Below, piece after piece: positions 46,653 to 56,973 of a stretch of 64,000 nt of DNA. The notes under the pieces were generated by a model. The model was not told the origin of the DNA. It saw only the letters and a program-made list of their open reading frames with translations, and made no database searches. Position 1 is the stretch's first letter, and every line of letters starts with the position of its first letter. Position numbers and translations under genes: made by a program. Source of the DNA: Microglena sp. YARC (lineage: Eukaryota; Chlorophyta; Chlorophyceae; Chlamydomonadales; Chlamydomonadaceae); assembly GCA_022414725.1 (NCBI GenBank), contig CM039462.1, forward strand, positions 55,488,624 through 55,552,623, read 5' to 3'.

Positions 46653-47112
46653 TTTGCGCCTTTCCGCAAAGCAATTGGGGCAGTGTCCATAGGAGACATT
46701 TGGAGCATGGGGCAGCGCATGGTTTTATAACACACAGATGGCTACCGCCCCGCTTTAAATACAGTTCAGATTAGAGCTAGATATTTTGTTTTTTTCTTTA
46801 CTCCCTTGATTGTGCATGGTGAGCCTGGCTGTATCTGTTACCTTTGACTGTGACTTTGCAGCTGCTGACCAATTGTGCATGGTGCCCTTGATTTTGATTG
46901 TGCAGCAGTGTTTGACAGTCGCATGCTGTTCCTAACTGCATAATGCTCTTGACTGCACGCCTGTGATTATCTAGGCAAGCTTTAGTGTAGGTGCAGAAGA
47001 AGATAAAATATTTAGTTGTTGCCTTTCCACAGTGAAATCAGGGCAGTGTCCACTGGACACAATTGGGGCATGGGGCAATGCATGGGTTGGTTACAAACGG
47101 ATGGCTACTGCT
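46653..47112. repeat. Duplicated block of about 95 bp
   Basis: 46653-46755 and 47022-47113 match (GCCTTTCC, GGGCAGTGTCCA, TTGGGGCATGGGGCA, GGATGGCTACTGC). The copies are about 370 bp apart, with T/G-rich non-coding DNA between. Confidence 0.75.
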
Positions 47113-47224
47113 GTGGTAGAATAACAAACAAGTTGCGTTGGAATGATAAAATTCATTTTAAAAATAGCCCAGGAATATGTCGCTAGTGATTTTTTGTGTA
47201 TTTTCTAGGAAGGGAAGCATTATT

Positions 47225-48100
47225 TTGTTTGGCCGCATCAGCAGCTTCTAGGAAGCTCACATAGTTGGCTATTTAGCCATCCTTCAGTGGTTTCGGAAGG
47301 AATATGTTTCTGTATTTCCAAATATGCCCTGGATTAGCTCATTCATTTTTATTTTTGTATTTTCTAGAATGGGCAGCATTCTTTTGTTTGCCCGCATACA
47401 GCAGCTTCTAGGCAGCTGTCCTAGTTGGCTATTTAGCCATCTTTCAGTTGTGTCGGTGTGATTCTGTTTCTTTATTTCCAAATATACTGACCGCCCTTAT
47501 CTAAGGCCAGTTGGCTTGGGGTGGGTATTTGTTTTGGGCGATCAGCTGGCTTTTAGTATTTTTTGTGTTCCTTGTGTTCCGAGTTGTTGAGTTGCGTGTT
47601 GTTGAGTTGCGAGTTGCGAGTTGTTGAGTTACGAGTTGCGAGTTGTCGGGTTGAGTTGAGTTGAGTTGCGAGTTGTCGAGTTGCGAGTTGTTGAGTTGCA
47701 AGTTGCGAGTTGTTGAGTTGCTGAGTTGTTGAGTTGCGAGTTATTGAGTTGCGAGTTGCGAGTTGTTGAGTTTAGTTTAGTTGCGATTTATTGAGTTGCG
47801 AGTTGTTGAGTCTCGAGTTGTGAGTTGCGAGTTGGGTTGAGTTGCGAATTGTTGAGTTTATGTGCCATCGTCAGGTGGTGTGAGATGGAGGCCTGGGTCA
47901 ATGTCTACCCTTAGGTCTAAGTGGCACCGTGTCCGGTGTAACTGGTGGAACCGTCGAGTCTCTGCTACATTGAGGGCGGTAAATAGCCCAGGAATATCTC
48001 ACTCATTTGTATTCTAGTATTTATACAATTTTTTTGTTTGGCCGCATGCAGCAGCTTATATGCAGCTCCCCTATGTTGCTGTTTAGCCATCCTTATAGTG
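47225..48100. repeat. Three copies of a GGCCGCAT...TTTAGCCATCC motif and a GAGTTG array
   Basis: A motif of about 60 bp (TTGTTTGGCCGCAT, CAGCAGCTT, GTTGGCTATTTAGCCATC) occurs at 47226, 47384 and 48025. Between them, 47575-47860 is an array of GAGTTGCGAGTTGTTGAGTT words. A copy of the 30606 element lies at 47868-47982. Confidence 0.8.
47868..47982. repeat. Dispersed 115-bp conserved element, copy 2
   Basis: Counterpart of 30606-30722, with CGTCAGGTGG at the start and CTACATTGAGGGCGGT at the end. Confidence 0.55.
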
Positions 48101-48589
48101 ACAGAGCATGCAGAAGTTTTCATCACCAACACTCATGAAATTCGTCTTGGTTGCAATCCTGGTGCATGTTTTTTTGTTAGGAAAAATCCAGGAAGAGAGA
48201 CTAATAGAGAGTTTTATATATAACCCTATTAACCAGCTTAGACGCTCGCTTTAACAAAACCAAGCATATGGCGCAATACATGCATAAATATATAGTACGC
48301 CTTGTTACGAGGCGTGTGGTTTAGGGGGCCAGCCCGTTTGCTTTCACTGGGGCCAACCACCAAAAGGGGGGGGGGGGGGCTATCATCCCCCTGGGGGAGG
48401 ATTGTGGGCGTGTTCCATGTGTCTTCTGCACGCGACAATGGACTGGAAGGAGACAGAGGCATGGGTGTGGAGTTTGGTGCAGAGCTTGAGGGCGGCTACT
48501 TAGGAGATGCCTAAGCGGGTGAGGTTGGGAAGTGCATTGATAGGTATGGTCCCTGTGGTACCCAATGTAACAAATAAGTATATAACTTA
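48101..48589. other. Non-coding stretch
   Basis: Includes a G run at 48367-48379 and GTTTAGGGGGCCAGCCCGTTTGCTT-type sequence also present at 26866. No gene recognised. Confidence 0.4.
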
Positions 48590-49237
48590 ATATCCCTGTT
48601 TTTTCAGAGCCTGTGCTAGGGTCTTGTGTTGATTCCCCTTTTTCGCATATTTAACCAAATGGTTGGTGTCAGAGCAGTAGCCGACTTCAACTATGTGGAT
48701 GGGGGGACATGAGGTGGGATTGGAGCATGTTTGTTGATCCGGGGTCAAGAGGAGGTCTGGTCTGAGTTTGTCCCAGGTGGTTTGGGCCATGTTCGGGGGG
48801 TTCAGCCACAAGGGAGGCCTGTTCCCCAGTACCTCACTGGGGAGGTCCTCCAGTTTGCCAGCGTCCATATACATAATTTTCCCTCCCTGTTCCCCTTCGG
48901 CCACTGCTTTTTGTATTAATTGTACTGCAAGGTTGTGCCGATTAATATACATCTCAGTAAAGGTTGAGTGCTTGCAGCCCGCCAGCATGTGACTTGCCCC
49001 ATCTTGGCATGTGTGACAAATGGGGTAGGTTTCTGTTGAGGGTGGTTGAAGGTTGCTACCATATGGCATTTTCCATTGGTAAGGCAGCTTCTTGTTCCAT
49101 AGGCGGCCCCACCTAGGCTTATGGATTTGAATCTTCTGCCACCAGGGGACGGATGCCTGCTGCCAGAAGTAGTGGCTAGCATGTGGGAGGTGCTCTCGGG
49201 ATGCTATGGTCCACAGTGAGGCGTATGTGCCATGCAT
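48587..49237 (-). pseudogene. LINE C: zinc knuckle and restriction-like endonuclease
   Basis: A 216-codon open frame and the best-preserved tail of the three copies. It shows C-x2-C-x7-H-x4-C followed by R-H-N, then RPD and, about 27 residues on, E-V-G-Y...K...K, the spacing expected for the PD-(D/E)XK fold of R2-like LINEs. A frameshift separates it from the preceding RNase H part, so it is counted as a remnant. Confidence 0.75.
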
Positions 49238-50010
49238 GTTGGTCCTCCCTGTGTGGATTTTGGTGGGGGGGGGTAGCCTTGACCCCCCTGGTGAGGTTGG
49301 GTGTTGCTATCCTAGGGGGCAGGGTGCCGTCAGCTGCCACCAGATGCAGGACAGATGGCCAGATATGGTCCATGTGAGCCACCTCTCCTATATTGTTAGG
49401 GACAGAGATATTTTTAGGGAAGTGGGCGGCTTTCTTGGCCAGCTTATCTGCCTCCTGATTGCCATGGATACCTGCATGGGACCTCACCTTGGACAGAGTG
49501 GTGGGGGAGCTACTAAGGACTCTGGCCAGGAGGTGTTTTCCAATGGCCTCAAGGATATGCTTGTGGGTACGTTCCTCGACAGAGTGGGGTTATGGATAAG
49601 TCTCCGAATGAGATGGAGACTACAAAGGCTATCAGTGTAGATGGTTACGGGGGTTGTTCGGGGTGTTCGTGCTAGGGCCTGGTGGATAGCGCATAGTTCT
49701 GCTATATTGTTGGTTCTGGTGATGTCAATACCCCCTGGTTGATTGTAAAGCTTTGGCCTGACAATGGAGAGTATACCGCAGCCCCCAAGGAGGGCCAGGC
49801 CCTCGGGCTGGGGATCTGGCTGCAATCGGTGTATAGCTGCTGGCCTACATGGGGGGCGCTTTGGTAGTTGCAGGGGTAAGGTGTTGGGGGAGTGTGTGTG
49901 GGGGTGGGGTGGGGTGGGGGTGGGGGGCACTCCAAGGGCATGCTGCCTTGGGGGCTTCCGCCCCCCAAAGGGGGGGTCCGCCAAAAACAGAGTACAAATG
50001 ATAGCAAGGA
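48590..50010 (-). mobile_element. LINE copy C, 3' part only (RNase H to endonuclease)
   Basis: Minus frames: 50113-49484 holds LYTD-type and IYTDSLCSLHLI RNase H motifs, then 49487-49176 holds MRSHAGIHGNQEADKLAKKA, and 49237-48587 holds the knuckle (CHTCQDGASHMLAGCKH), YINRHNLAVQLI, RPDLLL and VEVGYCSDTNHLVKYAKKGN. Unlike copy A, the C-terminus (QALKKQGY-stop) looks native. The copy is truncated upstream of RNase H at about 50000. Confidence 0.82.
49176..50010 (-). pseudogene. LINE C: RNase H remnant
   Basis: Two minus frames (50113-49484 and 49487-49176) together give YTDCSQIPSP, NIAELCAIHQAL, IYTDSLCSLHLI and RSHAGIHGNQEADKLAKK, covering the four acidic positions (D, E, D, D) with one frame change. 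The first residues of the 50113 frame lie outside the element. Confidence 0.7.
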
Positions 50011-50403
50011 GGTGGTAGGGTATAAGGAGGCTACACAAACATATGCCCAGCCTCCACAAAGCCACCATGTGATACAGGTTTATATGCTGGCCACAGTCAT
50101 TATCATAGCTCAAGCTGCCTAGAAGCTACCTAGCTCGTAGTTGAAAAGAGAAGCTATGTTCGTGATATGACCATGACATAGACATGCTATAGCATGGTAA
50201 TATCTTGGCTCACCTTTGGCCTGCTTGTGGCCATTTTATGGATGAATGAATGAATAGCCATGCTACAACTATGTCTGTACAATGCTACAGCAATGTCATA
50301 ACTAAGTTGCGGCCGTGTTGCGGCCATGCTACAACCGTGCAATAGCCATGCTACAACTCTGTCACAACCATACTTATATAAGCATGCACGCTATGGCCAT
50401 GAA
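50011..50403. other. Spacer, no gene recognised
   Basis: ATGCTACAAC(C/T)-type words are repeated loosely at 50267-50370. Nothing else. Confidence 0.4.
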
Positions 50404-51418
50404 CTAGATTTTGAAATAACAATCAAACTGGTCCATCATAGTAGGCATGCCGCCGATTCGGTCGTATTGGTGCACCACGGGAGGCAAGAACTCATAGCTG
50501 CCCAGATCCAGATAGTACTTGTGCACATCTCCATGCTTTAGGTGGAGGTTTCTACCAAGGGCACAACTATATGCAGGGGCGATGCCAGTTTCGAGGACTA
50601 GGCTGTTCCAAGGTAGCTGGTCCATCCCCGTATCTGACTCTTTGATTGCAATTGTCACCAAGTAGTTATGCACAGCTTGATCTGCTCCTGCGCTATTCCA
50701 ACAATTCATGTGGCAGTTGAACAACTCATCAACCATAGAGGCCACATAGCTGCCAACAGCAGTAGAGGAGCCCATGGTGGTGCCTGAACAGGATATGGGG
50801 GAGTCGAGGATATCCTCTATTGTAGTACCGAGGGATGGTTCTGTTGACAGGTGTCCAGCTTTCACCATTTCGCTCAGGATTTCCTTCAAGTGTCAGGATC
50901 ACGGAGGTGGTCTCCTGGGCCTTGAGCATCATCGGATTTTTCCACAAATCGTCTTGAAATATGGAGTCCCGTCCATCTAAAATCGCCATCATTCCGCTCT
51001 TCTGAGAGTCCGGGGCTAGATAACCGCACATATCAAGGTAGGCATGGTAGGCGACCCACCTCCACTGGTGCCACGCTCCTTATGTGTTGAATCCAGCACG
51101 CACTCGTGCAGCCACGACATCCCCCCCTTTCTGAAGCTTCCACTCCTCAACATCGCCGTCCTCAATGAAAATGACGACGAATGTCCCAGGGGAATGCATC
51201 TCTATGGATCGGCCAAAAGGGCAGAGCTGCAGGGGACGCATGGCGAACGCTGCAGTCAACACGACGTTGGAATCATCTCGTGGTGGGCAAGAGAAGTTCG
51301 TCAACGACTCTTTTACTGTCGGTCTTCGGGGCGGTGGTTCAAACGAACTAACACTCGGAGCACAGAAGAGCACGCACAAGCAGAGCACACAAGCCTTTAA
51401 CACGAAAGAAATGAGCAT
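50404..51418 (-). pseudogene. Secreted glycosyltransferase-like protein, broken
   Basis: From ATG at 51418 (signal peptide, LISFVLKACVLCLCVLFCA), through NVVLTAAF and TFVVIFIEDGDVEEWKL, an in-frame TAA at 51080-51082, RWRWVAYHAYLDMCG, AILDGRDSIFQDD, then a +/-1 shift at about 50880-50840 into PISCSGTTMGSSTAVGSYVA and GADQAVHNYLV, ending at 50404. The D-x-R-D-x-x-F-Q, C-S-G-T-T-x-G and D-Q-x-x-H-N motifs resemble small GT-A-type glycosyltransferases in which the first Asp motif binds nucleotide sugar. Exact family not identified. One nonsense codon plus one frameshift make it a likely pseudogene; short introns are an alternative, but no good GT-AG pair fits. Confidence 0.5.
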
Positions 51419-51839
51419 TGTAGAGGAGAAAACAAAACGCTCCCCCCACTCCCTGATAATAGAATAGAATAGAAAAAGAAAAAGACAGTGGCCGAGGAAG
51501 ATTAACTTCCAGGGAGGGGAGGGGGGGGGGGGGGGGGGGGGGGGCGCGAGGGGCTTCGCCGTTAATGAAAAGCAGGAAACAGGAGATATGCCACAAGCCA
51601 ACTGTCTGCCAACGGTGCAAGTGCCACGTGTTTGAGTGGGTTTAGGAGATAACGCTGGCAATGTCCGAAACCAGTTGACCGGCAAGACCTGGGCACGAGC
51701 GAATTTATGAACTTCTACGTGCCGAATGGCGCATGCTACTGGAGGCGCAGGCTCTTGATAAGTGGGGAAGTGAGGGGGAAATAGTAGCAACAACCTATGA
51801 ACTTGCACAATCATTCGGGCAGAATCATTTCTGTCTGAG
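51419..51839. other. Upstream region with poly-G tract
   Basis: A G run at 51517-51544 (two interrupting A residues near its start). No gene recognised; the frame that extends upstream of 51418 is compositional. Confidence 0.5.
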
Positions 51840-52690
51840 ATGCTGTAGCCTCGTTTAATGGTGGAGGTGCTGGAGCCTCATTTCCAGCCTCGGTCTTTCA
51901 TCAAAATTTCAGCTGCCGCATGGCGCATCGTAGCAGCAGGCGCAGGTGCTTGGGGAGATACTCGCAACACCTAGTAATTCGACAATTATTCCTATCATGC
52001 GAACACCTTGCTTCGTGCCCAGCAAAATTCTGGTGCTTAATTCTTCTTCAATGGCGGAGTTGATGGAGCCTGTTACCCACCTCGATCCCATGAGCTGGTG
52101 CTGGTGCGGTCTTGGCCTTCTTCTATCCATGCGAGCTGCAGGCGCAGGCGCTACAGAAGTAGGAAACGAGTGAAGAGATACTCGCAACAAAATCTCACGA
52201 CTTCATTATTTCTGAAACATCATGCGTACTCAGTCTCGTTTGTTCCCGAGCAAAACCCTGCAGTTGCGTCTCTTTCATCAATGGCGAGGCAATCTAGACA
52301 GCCTCGTCCAGTGTTTTCATGGAGCATGCAGGTTGTCGTGGGACGTCTCGAGGCTGAGAGGTTGCGCCTATCTCTCTCCTCGCTCATCATTTCACCATGC
52401 GCCAGGTCCTGCTCCTTCAGGACTTCTTTTACCGAGTAATTTGTAGGTACTGCATAGCGCATGCGAATTGCAGGCGCAGCACTAGAGAAGTACGGAGCGA
52501 GCAAAATTATTCGCAACAAAATATCCAGACTTCATCTTCTCTGGAAACTAATGCGTCCAGTCTCGTGTTGTTCGTGTGTTATCCTACTGTAACGACTGTG
52601 TCAAATATGGATAGGCTTCCTTATCAGCCTCGTTTAGATTGGTCTCCGACCTCGCTAATCACTTCCTGCGTTTGCGCCTGCGTCTAAATC
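51840..52690. repeat. Diverged tandem repeat, three units
   Basis: Blocks containing GCGCA, GCAGGCGCAG, AGAGATACTCGCAACAAAAT and CTTCATTATTTCTGAAAC-like sequence recur around 51925-52000, 52130-52215 and 52465-52550. Spacing is irregular and similarity about 70-80%. No gene recognised. Confidence 0.5.
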
Positions 52691-52994
52691 TACACATGCG
52701 CCATTCCTTCATGCCGGTCAAATGGTTTCGGACTATGCCAGCGTCATCTAGTAACACCTGGTTGTGAACTCGTGGCCATTTAAACACGTGGCAGTTTCTT
52801 GACAGGAAGGATGCTATACCCTCGATTCGAGAAGGAAAAGGAAAAAAAAGAGTGACAAAGAGTAAAGTGAAAAAAGAGAAAGACAAGGAACCCAAAGCTT
52901 ATAGACTAGCTAAATAGCTAAAAAAGACAGCCGGCACGTAGTGGTGCCGAGGAAGATTAGGTTGTGGGTTGGGGGGGGGAGGGGCGGGGTGTGT

Positions 52995-53025
<31 letters not shown>

Positions 53026-53197
53026 GGGGGGGCGGGGCGGGGGGCAGTTTTGGCTTGCGGGGCCGACGGGGGTACGGAGATGGTGGGAGGGTAGGAGAGG
53101 GGAACTGATGGGTATATAATATAGATAATTGAAAGCGTTTTGAAGGGATTATCGCTCCGGATATGTGTCCTAGTAAAAAAATGGATGAGACAAACAA
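52691..53197. other. Non-coding; GT run and poly-G tract
   Basis: A (GT)n run at 52989-53008 passes directly into a G tract (53008-53045). Confidence 0.7.
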
Positions 53198-53440
53198 GTT
53201 CTCCAAACCTCATTTTTATTGAATATTCGGCATCCTAAATTGCGGTACAAAGTACACAGCACACCTTGAAGACAAAATAAGGAAAAACGAAAATGTTCTC
53301 CAAATGTAAATTTGATTGCATATTCGGATTCTCCTTGAAATTCTATGACCCCCATTTGTTTTTAATCATGTTTCGTCATCATATAAGCACCGTTAATTGC
53401 GGTACAAAGTACAAAAACACACCCTGGAAACGGGAGGAGA
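53198..53440. repeat. Degenerate tandem fragments of the viral element's left end
   Basis: The words TTCTCCAAA, TTTTATTGAATATTCGG and GATTGCATATTCGG at 53198 and 53291, with ATTGCGGTACAAAGTACA at 53240 and 53396, match 54360-54440 (ATAAGGAAAACCCAAAATG, TTTATTGCATATTCGG), which overlaps the 3' end of the 71-codon viral gene. So pieces of the viral 3' region are repeated outside the main element. Confidence 0.6.
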
Positions 53441-53464
53441 AAGAAAAAAAAGATAGGCCACACC

Positions 53465-54350
53465 CTCCCTAAAAACCTGGGGAGGGCTGACCCCCCTCCC
53501 CCCTCCCCCCCCCCCCCTTAAATAGAAATAACCCCTTTTTGAAAAACTTAGATATGGATTCTGGGGGTTTGCAGTATGGCGCACATAATGGCATCCTCAG
53601 AATTCCCACAGGGATTGTGTGATAGACAAAAATCAGTTTTGCACCCCCTCTGGGTTGCCCGAGTATCGTAGTCACACTTCAACTTTGCAGGGGGCAGCTC
53701 AAAACTGGAGTTCTCATTATTTTAAACAAAACAGTAGCACCTAAGTAGCAGGACAATTATCTCAGCATGTTTCAGCTACACTTCCCCTTGGGTCCCACCC
53801 AACTTGTAGCACGTGGTAGAATGGCGGCGTTTCGGTGTTGTCGCATGGTGGAGTGTCGGGGCGGTGGTTGGGTGGGTTGGGTGTGTGTCGGGGGGGGGGG
53901 GGGGGGGGGGGCTGGGGCCTGGGGGCATCCCCCCCCACACCCATTCACCCCACCCATACTCACCCATATTACCCACCCATTCACCCACCCATATTATCAA
54001 CATATACCCAGCCATTCACCCACTGTTACTCTGGGCTGGGCTGGGGTTTGGGGGGGGGGGGGGGGGGGGGGTAAATACTTATTGCACTAGGTCCAAAGTG
54101 GTGCCAAAAGACTACCCTTACCAAGGCTTACTTATGGGTGGTCTCAAAATGTCATTTGGAGGTCTGAGTAAAAAGTTAGCAAAAAACAAAATGAGGGCTG
54201 ACCCCCCCCCCACCCCCCCCCACCCCCTAAATGAGGTGCTCAGAATGACCTGAAAAGTAACTTAAAATATCGCCATGATACATGCGATTACAGCCCTGTT
54301 CTCAGAAAAAATCGATCGGCATGACTGAAAAATTTGAGGCCTGGGCTCCT
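53465..54350. repeat. Dispersed repeat R1, copy 2, abutting the viral element
   Basis: Same order of shared blocks as 32915-33790 (see there). G runs at 53890-53910 and 54052-54070 and C-rich runs at 53489-53518 and 54202-54230. It separates the degenerate viral fragments (53198-53440) from the main viral block. Confidence 0.8.
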
Positions 54351-54405
54351 CCTGCTGGAAAGGACAAAAATAAGGAAAACCCAAAATGTTATCCAAATGT
54401 ACATT

Positions 54406-54621
54406 TTATTGCATATTCGGAAACGCCTTGAAATTCTCTGTAGAAATACTGTAGAAACATCTGTTGATTATTAAATCCGCAACGGTTATTTTAGTACGAC
54501 CACCGAATTCGTTATGTAGGATTCCAGCAGGTAGACTAGTTGTGAAATTATCCGGGGTCCCAGAGGTTCTGTATTGTGAGCTGATGTATAGTAATTGAGT
54601 TTTGACAACAATGGGAGCCAT
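54406..54621 (-). CDS. Small putative virion protein (71 codons)
   Basis: Starts ATGGCTCCC. The LLYISSQYRTSGTPDNFTTS segment resembles the N-terminal strand pattern of structural proteins in polinton-like viruses and giant viruses (IxSxxRxxGTxxxF). It is preceded by TCTA at 54634-54637, 12 nt before the ATG. Its ATG overlaps the stop of the upstream gene (TAATG). It may be truncated at its 3' end, because a homologous fragment at 53291-53350 has TCA where this gene has the TAA stop. Confidence 0.6.
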   Translation of the reverse strand: MAPIVVKTQLLYISSQYRTSGTPDNFTTSLPAGILHNEFGGRTKITVADLIINRCFYSISTENFKAFPNMQ

Positions 54622-55019
54622 TATATAATTTCGTAGATAATAACTGATAGAATGAAATTTGGGAATCCAACATACAGAGTTCCATTGGCATCATACACTA
54701 TATTTAATTGTTGATTTTTCAGAGACGGGATTAGCTTGTGACCTAGTGTATTGCTTGTAACTGTCTTAATAATACTGTGTGTTTCCCCTCCTAAAAGCAA
54801 GTTAGTTCTCTCTCCATTCACTGAATTATCAAAGGAGGTTTGTGCGAAGATCCCATTTGCACTCATGCAGAACGGCCCTGGTTTACTCGCTGTGGTAAAT
54901 GATTCGACAGCCAGCTGGTACCCCTTTTCATTGTATGGCAGGTCGCAATTTAACTTCAATTGGTAGTTCTGTGTTGATATATTGTATGAGCTAAATAACG
55001 TTACTCTCTGCCAAGCCAT
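54621..55019 (-). CDS. Hypothetical viral protein, 132 codons
   Basis: Starts MAWQRVTLFSSYNISTQ. It is rich in beta-strand-forming residues, with a hydrophobic C-terminus (FPNFILSVIIYEII). No family recognised; position beside structural genes suggests a minor virion component (inference). The promoter-like TCTA is at 55031-55034, 11 nt upstream of the ATG, within ATCTACAGTAATATAA. The open frame is intact. Confidence 0.65.
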   Translation of the reverse strand: MAWQRVTLFSSYNISTQNYQLKLNCDLPYNEKGYQLAVESFTTASKPGPFCMSANGIFAQTSFDNSVNGERTNLLLGGETHSIIKTVTSNTLGHKLIPSLKNQQLNIVYDANGTLYVGFPNFILSVIIYEII

Positions 55020-55043
55020 TTATATTACTGTAGATTTTTCATT

Positions 55044-55271
55044 TTATACAGTGACCAAACCTTCCAAGACCTCGTTTGAAACTGTTTTTTTCTGCTTATT
55101 CATGTCTTTTCGTAGAAGCTTTTTGTCCCTATACATGAGCGGTTAGGCAATATGTAGGGAAATGCACGAATCCACTAAATATTCTGGGAGATTAGGAGAC
55201 ATGTCCAGGATTGCTGCTTTCAGATACTTGTAATCATTGGTCTGTCTATATTCATTTGTGATAGCCGCCAT
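55044..55271 (-). pseudogene. Small viral gene with an in-frame TAA
   Basis: ATG at 55271 (MAAITNEYRQTNDYKYLKAA), TAA at 55143-55145, then the same frame continues PLMYRDKKLLRKDMNKQKKT to a stop at 55044, 75 codons in all. The unbroken frame on both sides points to a point mutation (CAA to TAA would do). The upstream element is TTCTTAATTATTG instead of TCTA. Function unknown. Confidence 0.5.
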
Positions 55272-55299
55272 TGTTTAACAATAATTAAGAAAAATAATT

Positions 55300-56160
55300 T
55301 TACTGTAAGCTGAGAATGATGTCGAAATTATTTTTGAACCTTTGGCTTTTGTCCTGTGTAAAATCCAATACAAGTGAATCGTGGTCACCTAATGTAGCGT
55401 GCATATAGAGTGTTTCAAACTTCTGTAGAGTGAGTGTACTACTGACTTCTTCATAGAGGTCTTCCAAAATCTTAGTGCTGGCAAACTTGAATAGCACAAA
55501 AAGACTTGTATTGGTTCGAATAGACTTAGGTATTGCCTTGAGATTCTGTGTGCATATCATTATGTTTATACCCAAATGTCTGTTCTAGAGAACCAAATTA
55601 GTCAAGGCTGATTTTCCAACAGATTTAAATGCACTACTGCCCACAAGGTCGTCCAATATGAGGTATACTATACAACCGTTTGGGTACTTGCAGGTAGGTC
55701 ATTGGTATCCAGTTCTCTCAAGGAAATCGATTTCATCAAACGAAAGTCCATCTATATTTCCTTTCATAAACTTGGAATAAACAATCATCTGCCTCCTGTA
55801 TTCTTCTGTGTTTTCCTTTTCTAGTTTGATGTTTTTAATCACTTCTAAAAGTTTCTGATCACTGTATTCTGAAATGATATCATTTGGATCAATTTTCAAG
55901 CAATTGAATACCGGATTAGCATCATGTGTCGGGGAAAACACTACAACTCTCATATCCTGTTTGCCATCAAATCCATAAATCTCGTATTGTTTCAATAATT
56001 TGCAGAGACTGTACGTCTTCCCACTTCCCCTGGAGCCGACTAGAAGTGACACAAAATAATTACGTGGTAGAGCTGAATTGAGGGGCTGTGGATACTTGTT
56101 CGCTTTGTATTGGAGTTGTTTATGACTGAAATTTGCTACTGCGTTCTCAACAATACTCAT
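55300..56160 (-). pseudogene. Viral DNA-packaging ATPase with two in-frame stops
   Basis: FtsK/HerA-type ATPase. From ATG at 56160 (MSIVENAVANF): Walker A VGSRGSGKTYSL (about 56016-56045), MRVVVFSPTHDANPVF, then TGA at 55699-55701, Walker B IVYLILDDLVGS (about 55645-55675), TAG at 55585-55587, INIMICTQNLKAIPKSIRTN (sensor-like) and the C-terminal part to 55300. The frame never shifts over 287 codons. The protein would pump viral DNA into the capsid. TCTA lies at 56175-56178, 14 nt before the ATG. Both stops fit C-to-T change in CGA and CAG. Start 56160 preferred over GTG at 56163. Confidence 0.85.
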
Positions 56161-56185
56161 CACTAATTACATGTTAGAATATTAA

Positions 56186-56697
56186 TCAAAATGGACATGT
56201 GTGACCAGGAAAGAGTGATTGGTAAGCTACCCGTTTGCCCTCGTTTAGTACTTTTTGCCGGATGAGTTCTACTGTATCTTCTTGAGTAAGTGTTTGAGGC
56301 ATTGTTGGCCTGGCTTTGGTGACCTTCAGACGTTTCTCAATGTGCTTTGATATCTGTTGTACTTCTTCTTCTTCTTCTGATTGAGAATCTGTTACAATCT
56401 GTTGATATTCGTCTGAACTGTCTAAAGCAACAACCACATCCTTCTTCAGCTTTTTAAAGACAGTGTTTTTGCGACGTGTCATTTCTGCCGTTTTTATTGT
56501 TTTTGGACTTCTTTCTCTTGAATCTTCAGTTCTTTCTCCTGTCGTGTAATCTCTCCTAATTCTCGCCTTTTTGCCCATGCTTTTTCTCTAGCGATAGCCA
56601 ATGATGCTTTCTGCTTCTCGGACATTACACATTTAGCTTTGACTGGTATCACTTCAGTGTCTTCTAATAGGTTGCTGTCTTCTTCTATATTCTCCAT
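56186..56697 (-). pseudogene. Viral protein of unknown function, one frameshift
   Basis: ATG at 56697 gives MENIEEDSNLLEDTEVIPVK and a Lys/Glu/Arg-rich helical stretch (SEKQKASLAIAREKAWAKRR), reaching an A-rich run at about 56500, where the frame must shift by one into TAEMTRRKNTVFKKLKKD, SSDEYQQ, an acidic run and QEDTVELIRQKVLNEGKRVA, ending at 56186. Highly charged, with probable coiled coil. TCTA at 56712-56715, 14 nt upstream of the ATG, fixes the start. No family recognised. Confidence 0.6.
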
Positions 56698-56761
56698 ATG
56701 TGATTTTACATTAGAAAATATTAGAATTAATTAGAAAAATTAAATAGGTTTTACAAATAAT

Positions 56762-56965
56762 TTATTGGAATTTGGGATATACTGCTAGATTTCGGAGGAT
56801 TTTCACGGCATTAGGCTTCCTTGGGATTGTTCTTCCCCAGAGTAGATCTGATTCATGTAAGGGTGTGCGTATAGTCCGTCTACCTATAAAGTTTGTTGCT
56901 GGTTGATTGTACTGTACTTTTTTCGGCCAGGACTCGAGACAGAGAGGTAACATATATTTGTCCAT
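56762..56965 (-). CDS. Hypothetical viral protein, 67 codons
   Basis: MDKYMLPLCLESWPKKVQYN..., Arg/Pro-rich in the middle (IGRRTIRTPLHESDL). The upstream region has TTTACACAAAGTAATATAAC before the ATG, which resembles the TCTA promoters of its neighbours with one C-to-T difference. No family recognised. Confidence 0.5.
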   Translation of the reverse strand: MDKYMLPLCLESWPKKVQYNQPATNFIGRRTIRTPLHESDLLWGRTIPRKPNAVKILRNLAVYPKFQ

Positions 56966-56973
56966 GTTATATA

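Noticed and set aside
51080..51814. 244-codon minus-strand ORF upstream of the glycosyltransferase-like gene
   Set aside because: The part above 51418 reads through a poly-G tract as polyproline; only the part from the signal-peptide ATG is taken as coding.
55143..55701. Alternative genetic code that reads through stops in the viral genes
   Set aside because: All three stop codons occur internally, while the same codons end neighbouring intact ORFs; point-mutational decay is simpler.
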